Positions 33,210 through 36,571 of a stretch of 36,571 nt of DNA are shown piece by piece (position 1 is the stretch's first letter; every line of letters begins with the position of its first letter). The stretch is from Myxococcales bacterium. GTDB taxonomy: Bacteria > Myxococcota_A > Polyangia > Polyangiales > Polyangiaceae. The notes beneath the pieces were generated by a model. That model had not been told where the DNA came from, made no database searches, and was given only the letters and a program-made list of their open reading frames with translations. The stretch spans positions 1 to 36,571 of the forward strand of contig JAAZAA010000178.1 of NCBI GenBank assembly GCA_012514535.1, read 5' to 3'. Both the position numbers and the translations under genes were made by a program.

Positions 33210-33290
33210 GGGGTGCTCGGGGTTTCCCCGGGCTCGGGGGGTTCCCCGGACTCAGGGCGCCGCAGGGCTCAGGGCTTCCCGGGAGCCAGG
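33210..33290. repeat. Degenerate 17-18-bp repeats between converging genes
   Basis: Four imperfect units beginning CTCGGGG or CTCAGGG and ending in CCCGG or a related GC string follow each other from about 33219 to 33288. They run into the 3' end of the lipoprotein gene, which ends in a Pro-rich tail. Confidence 0.5.
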
Positions 33291-34330
33291 GGCGAGAAGG
33301 TCGGCCGCGGGGCGACGGTCCCGGGCAAGGGCAGCACGCTCCCCATCGCGTCCTCCGGGACGGGGACCTCGATGGAGACGATCTTGTCCTGCACCTCGAT
33401 CTTGGCGCCTTCGGCGATGCCAGGAGGCGCGCTAGTGAGGAGGGACTCCATGCCTTTCTTGAGGAGCTCTGCGTGCTTCGCCTCACCGAAGCGCGCCTGC
33501 AGGCGCAGCGTCTCGTCATCGAAGCCCACGTGTCCGCCCTCGAAGGACGTCGCCGCCGCCGCGAACGGCGATCCGACGGCGGAGCGGGCGAACAGAGGAG
33601 CGCCCGACTTCGTCAGGGCCAGGCCCGCGGGCTCCGGGCTCAGCGTGTAAGTCGTGTGGGCCGAGCCCGGGGTGAGCGCCTTCTCGAAGCCCTCGCGATC
33701 GTTGCCCACCACGAAGGCGCCGTCCTTCGCCTGGGCGATGAGCATGCCGGTGTCCTTGTCCAGGAGAGCTTTGACCCCGCCGATCTCGAGTCGTTCGACC
33801 TCCGCGGAGGGGCCATCCGTCCCCAGAGCGCCGACCTGCTGCACGACGGCTCGGATCCGCTCCGACACGGTGTCGAGGGCGTCGATGGCGGCGCCGGGCC
33901 GGAAGTTGCCTCCCACGATCGCGACGAAACCCGGGGAGCTGCCCTGCTCGAACTGCTCGAACCGCCACAGGCACACGGCGACGTCGCTCGGATCCTTCCG
34001 CGGATCGATGTCCGCCTTCTCGAGGAACTCGGCGACCTTCTTGGCGGCGTCCCTCCCGTTGGGATCCATCAGATCGGTGAGGCCCGCCTCGATGTCCGCC
34101 TTCATGCTCTTCATCGCGCGGAGCCGTTGCCAGTCGACGGTCACCACCAGGTCGCAGCCCTCGGGCAGGTGCGCGCGCCCGTGGCTCTGCTGCTTGGCCC
34201 CGAGGGCCGCCGCCACGGTCGTGGACGTGGAGGGCGCGGCCTCGGCTCCCGCCTGGGGGGCGTCCTTCTTCTTGCAAGCGACGCCCAGCGCCAGCAACGC
34301 GAGACAACAGATCGATCGACGTAGGTTCAT
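33269..34330 (-). CDS. Uncharacterised lipoprotein
   Basis: The product is 353 aa from ATG 34330. The N-terminus MNLRRSICCLALLALGVACKKK is a lipoprotein signal with C19 as the lipidated Cys (G-V-A-C; not a perfect lipobox). A short Ala/Ser/Thr linker follows, then one or more alpha/beta domains with LPEGCDLVVTVDWQRL, DIDPRKDPSDVAVCLWRF and a Pro-rich end. No catalytic motif is recognisable and I cannot name a family; the opening LPEGCD...VDWQRL recalls uncharacterised myxobacterial lipoproteins. The frame is open upstream, but ATG 34330 gives the signal peptide directly. It lies downstream of the L,D-transpeptidase gene on the same strand and converges on the ABC-F gene. Confidence 0.8.
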   Translation of the reverse strand: MNLRRSICCLALLALGVACKKKDAPQAGAEAAPSTSTTVAAALGAKQQSHGRAHLPEGCDLVVTVDWQRLRAMKSMKADIEAGLTDLMDPNGRDAAKKVAEFLEKADIDPRKDPSDVAVCLWRFEQFEQGSSPGFVAIVGGNFRPGAAIDALDTVSERIRAVVQQVGALGTDGPSAEVERLEIGGVKALLDKDTGMLIAQAKDGAFVVGNDREGFEKALTPGSAHTTYTLSPEPAGLALTKSGAPLFARSAVGSPFAAAATSFEGGHVGFDDETLRLQARFGEAKHAELLKKGMESLLTSAPPGIAEGAKIEVQDKIVSIEVPVPEDAMGSVLPLPGTVAPRPTFSPLAPGKP

Positions 34331-34566
34331 CAGGGGGTCCCTCGGCGCGCTCGCGCCGCTCGAACGGACAGACGAAGACGAAGACGGGCGGAGTGAGCCG
34401 AGCCGTCCGCCGAGCGTTGTCGCATCGGGGTGGTGCGCACCGCAAGCGCAGCGCCCGCCAGCTCGCGAGACCCTGCCAGCTCGCGAGACCCCTGCCAGGT
34501 CCCGAGGCGGAGCGCGCGAACGACTGCCCCCACCGGGTAGCCCGCCGAGGGCACCGCCAGCCCACG
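34331..34566. other. 236-bp gap with repeats and a hairpin
   Basis: The gap lies between the L,D-transpeptidase stop and the downstream lipoprotein start. It has a 7-bp stem CGGCGCG/CGCGCCG (34343-34358), three copies of a GACGAA-like hexamer near 34371-34386, and two copies of an 18-19-bp unit GCCAGCTCGCGAGACCCT (34457-34474, 34475-34493) with a partial third. No gene is supported in it. Confidence 0.5.
34457..34506. repeat. 18-19-bp tandem repeat
   Basis: Two near-identical units contain the palindrome CTCGCGAG; a partial third (GCCAGGTCCCGAG) follows. It lies in the gap upstream of the uncharacterised lipoprotein gene. Confidence 0.75.
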
Positions 34567-36510
34567 TCACTTGCGGATGTGGACCCAGGTCCCCTCACCC
34601 ATGTCCGGGCCGATGTTCACCCCGTGCCAGCCGTCGGGCACGGGCGGATCCGTCCATTGGAACACGATGCGCGCGTCGATCGGGGCCAGGTTGACGCAGC
34701 CATGGCTCCTGGGCGTCCCGAACACGTCGTGCCAGTAGGCGCCGTGGATGGCGTAGCCCGCCGAGAAGTACAGGATCCACGGGACGTCCCGGAGTTCGAA
34801 GCCCGCCGCCCCGCGCCGGCGCGTCACCCCGTACTCCGGGTGACGCCCTCGCTCGATGTTCGTCCAGCGCCGCGCGTCGTCGCCCGAGAGCGTCTTGCCC
34901 GCCTTCTTGGCCTCCTTGAGCCTGGCGATCGTGGCGCGCGCCTCGGCGTCGAGCCCCCCGCCCTGGCGCCCCTTCGAGCCTCCGGAGACGGAGGAGTTCT
35001 CCTCCGAGTCCATCATCGCCGCGATGTGCTTGCTCTGGAGGCGAAAGTCACCGAGCGGCGTGCTGAGATCCTTCTTCGGATCCCCGAACCGATCCCTCCC
35101 CGACGAGATCAGGGTCGCGTACTTCGGGGTCTTGCCCTCGTAGAGCACGAGCGTCTGCTGGCCGATGGAGATGTCGATCCACTTCTCCCCGTCGTTCGCG
35201 GGCTTGGGCCAGTCCTGCGGCTGGTGCACGATGCCCAGCTCCGTGTCCCTGAGCCAACGGGTCGCGTCCTTCAGCGTCTGGTAGTAGCGCTTGCCCGCCT
35301 TGATACGCGCCTTGCCAGACAGGGGTACGATGGCTCGGTGGGGAACCGGCCCCGCCGGACGGACCTCGTCCTTGCCCCGCACGAGCTGCCAGGCGTTGGC
35401 GTTCTCCGACAGGACCCAGGCGAAGGGCATGTGCATGCCCTCCGTCACCTCGACGCCGTGGAAGGGGGATCCCGTGTCCGGCTTCACCTTCGTCGTGGGC
35501 ACGAGCCGGAGATCGACCGTGATGCCGAAGCGGCGCTCGAGATCTTCGTCCTTCGTGTTGAAGGCCCCCACGAAGGACAGCCCCGTCTTCCGTCGCACCC
35601 GATCCGCGAACCAGGCGTAGTCCGGGACCTTGAAGTCGGAGACGTTGGGGATGAGCCGCTTGTTGCCGTCGAGCCAAAAAGGCGGAGGGTCGTCCGGCCC
35701 TGCACCGCCGAACAGCTCGTTCCTGCTGAGGGACGTCGACGGTCGGAAGCCTTCGGGGTGCGACAAACCAGGCCGGGCGATGCCCCGCGCGTCGAGGGGG
35801 ACGTCGTTCGCCCCGAGGCTCACGGTCTGCACCTCGGCGGCGTTCTTCGCGTACCACTCGAGGTGCTCCTCCAGCTTGAACTCGCTGTCGAGTTGGACCT
35901 TCTTGGTCGGGATGCGCAGGTACTGGGGCGCGGTCGCGCGCACGAAGCCATAGGCGTAGGGCAGCGGCTTCGTCAGGTCCGGACGCCGGGAGGCCGCGCG
36001 CACCACCGGATCGTCCAGATCCGTGGTCGCGTCCGCCGTGCAGACGAAGCCCATGGGGTAGACGCGGTACCAATCTCCCTTGCATCCGGTGCCCTGCACG
36101 GGATCGGGATCGCGCGGCACGATCCCGCCGAGCCGGATGTATCCCAGGCGGCGGGAGTCCGTGTTCGGGAGCTTGTAGACGGTGGCGGCGACGATCGTCG
36201 CCGCCAGGCCCGGGGCTCGCTCGGGGGCCTTCTGATCGAGCTCCCCGTGATCCACCACGAGGCTGGAGAGGCTCGTGGGCTCTGCAGAACTCCCCTCCGT
36301 GGACCCCGAGGGCGCGCCCTCGACGGTCGCCGCCTCCCCTCCGGGCGAGGAGCTCGCCTCCTCCGAGGCCTCCGAGTCGTCGCACCCTGCGAGCAGCGCG
36401 ACGCAAGCGAGCAGGCGCCAACAGGGACGTCCGCCCCACGCCCGAGGGACGGCGGATCGACGCGGCGCTGCCGAGCAGCCCGACGGCGCTGTGACGGACG
36501 CTGCACCCAC
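34567..36510 (-). CDS. L,D-transpeptidase lipoprotein (YkuD/ErfK family)
   Basis: The product is 647 aa from GTG 36510. The signal WRLLACVALLAGC has a canonical lipobox, lipidated Cys C43. An acidic Ser/Glu linker (44-85) follows, then an SH3-like region (about 105-165), a long central part without recognised motifs (about 180-430), and the YkuD domain (about 450-647) with KWIDISIGQQTLVLYEG and the catalytic IHGAYWHDVFGTPRSHGCVN, Cys at about 605. Such enzymes make 3-3 peptidoglycan cross-links or attach proteins to peptidoglycan. The YkuD domain carries an internal insertion of about 60 charged residues before the catalytic motif. The frame remains open to the window edge, so an upstream start outside the window is possible; GTG 36510 is the only in-window choice. 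Confidence 0.88.
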   Translation of the reverse strand: MGAASVTAPSGCSAAPRRSAVPRAWGGRPCWRLLACVALLAGCDDSEASEEASSSPGGEAATVEGAPSGSTEGSSAEPTSLSSLVVDHGELDQKAPERAPGLAATIVAATVYKLPNTDSRRLGYIRLGGIVPRDPDPVQGTGCKGDWYRVYPMGFVCTADATTDLDDPVVRAASRRPDLTKPLPYAYGFVRATAPQYLRIPTKKVQLDSEFKLEEHLEWYAKNAAEVQTVSLGANDVPLDARGIARPGLSHPEGFRPSTSLSRNELFGGAGPDDPPPFWLDGNKRLIPNVSDFKVPDYAWFADRVRRKTGLSFVGAFNTKDEDLERRFGITVDLRLVPTTKVKPDTGSPFHGVEVTEGMHMPFAWVLSENANAWQLVRGKDEVRPAGPVPHRAIVPLSGKARIKAGKRYYQTLKDATRWLRDTELGIVHQPQDWPKPANDGEKWIDISIGQQTLVLYEGKTPKYATLISSGRDRFGDPKKDLSTPLGDFRLQSKHIAAMMDSEENSSVSGGSKGRQGGGLDAEARATIARLKEAKKAGKTLSGDDARRWTNIERGRHPEYGVTRRRGAAGFELRDVPWILYFSAGYAIHGAYWHDVFGTPRSHGCVNLAPIDARIVFQWTDPPVPDGWHGVNIGPDMGEGTWVHIRK

Positions 36511-36571
36511 GGCAAGCAGCTTTAGCGTTTCGAGGGCCCCGAGTTCAAGCCATCGGAGCGGGTTTACGTCA
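36511..36571. other. Right-edge stretch
   Basis: Upstream of the L,D-transpeptidase start. The minus-strand frame is open through it without a stop, so it could be either leader or additional coding sequence. No promoter-like pair is evident. Confidence 0.4.

Noticed and set aside
34393-36525. Long plus-strand open frame opposite the L,D-transpeptidase
   Set aside because: The minus strand has a lipobox and the SHGCVN catalytic motif; the antisense frame has no recognisable feature.
1-36571. tRNA, rRNA, insertion sequence or prophage
   Set aside because: No cloverleaf-like or conserved rRNA sequence, transposase, integrase or phage structural protein was recognised by eye; a covariance-model search would be decisive for small RNAs.

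Overview
The window is very GC-rich chromosomal DNA with densely packed genes on both strands, GTG and TTG starts as well as ATG, and several start/stop overlaps. The gene content is: a BamD lipoprotein, an NtrC/NtrX-type sigma-54 activator, a MltG-RuvX pair, a fused trehalose-6-phosphate synthase/phosphatase, a long AAA-ATPase with TPR repeats, and HEAT-repeat and repeat-rich envelope proteins. This points to a Gram-negative myxobacterium-like organism (Myxococcota, perhaps a Polyangiales/Sandaracinus-type lineage). That placement is inference from style and content; no rRNA or tRNA gene was seen.

Layout. 131-3898 (minus): greA followed by a membrane-anchored sulfatase-fold protein with HEAT repeats. 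4384-7992 (plus): bamD, a sigma-54-dependent response regulator and an alpha/beta hydrolase. 8080-11825 (minus): an ATPase-TPR protein, then a dUTPase fused to an N-terminal LAGLIDADG-like domain. 11986-16124 (plus): accD-folC-yajQ-glmM, a housekeeping run of fatty-acid, folate and cell-wall precursor functions. 16186-20732 (minus): ruvX-mltG-tkt and a DUF433 protein. 20859-23857 (plus): hisS overlapping a secreted protein made of about 25 short aromatic/proline repeats. 24088-26142 (plus): a TauE/SafE permease and argC. 26254-29315 (minus): otsAB fusion then pcm. 29374-33176 (plus): a GH15 glucoamylase/trehalase-like enzyme divergent from otsAB, then an ABC-F ATPase. 33269-36510 (minus): an L,D-transpeptidase lipoprotein and an uncharacterised lipoprotein.

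How the genes fit together. Most of the window is housekeeping: transcription elongation, outer-membrane assembly, acetyl-CoA carboxylation, folylpolyglutamate, peptidoglycan precursors and remodelling, histidyl-tRNA, arginine synthesis and the pentose-phosphate pathway. A trehalose module (otsAB with GH15) sits with the protein-repair enzyme Pcm, which suggests stress protection. Envelope functions recur (BamD, MltG, GlmM, L,D-transpeptidase, sulfatase-fold protein, beta-repeat protein).

The least ordinary items are the LAGLIDADG-dUTPase fusion, whose two LAGLIDADG motifs both lack the catalytic acid, and its ATPase-TPR operon partner; the secreted repeat protein; the sulfatase-fold protein with Thr in place of the formylglycine Cys/Ser; and basic low-complexity tails on MltG and OtsAB. 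No CRISPR array, insertion sequence, prophage or RNA gene was recognised. Long open frames antisense to the real genes are a by-product of the high GC content.
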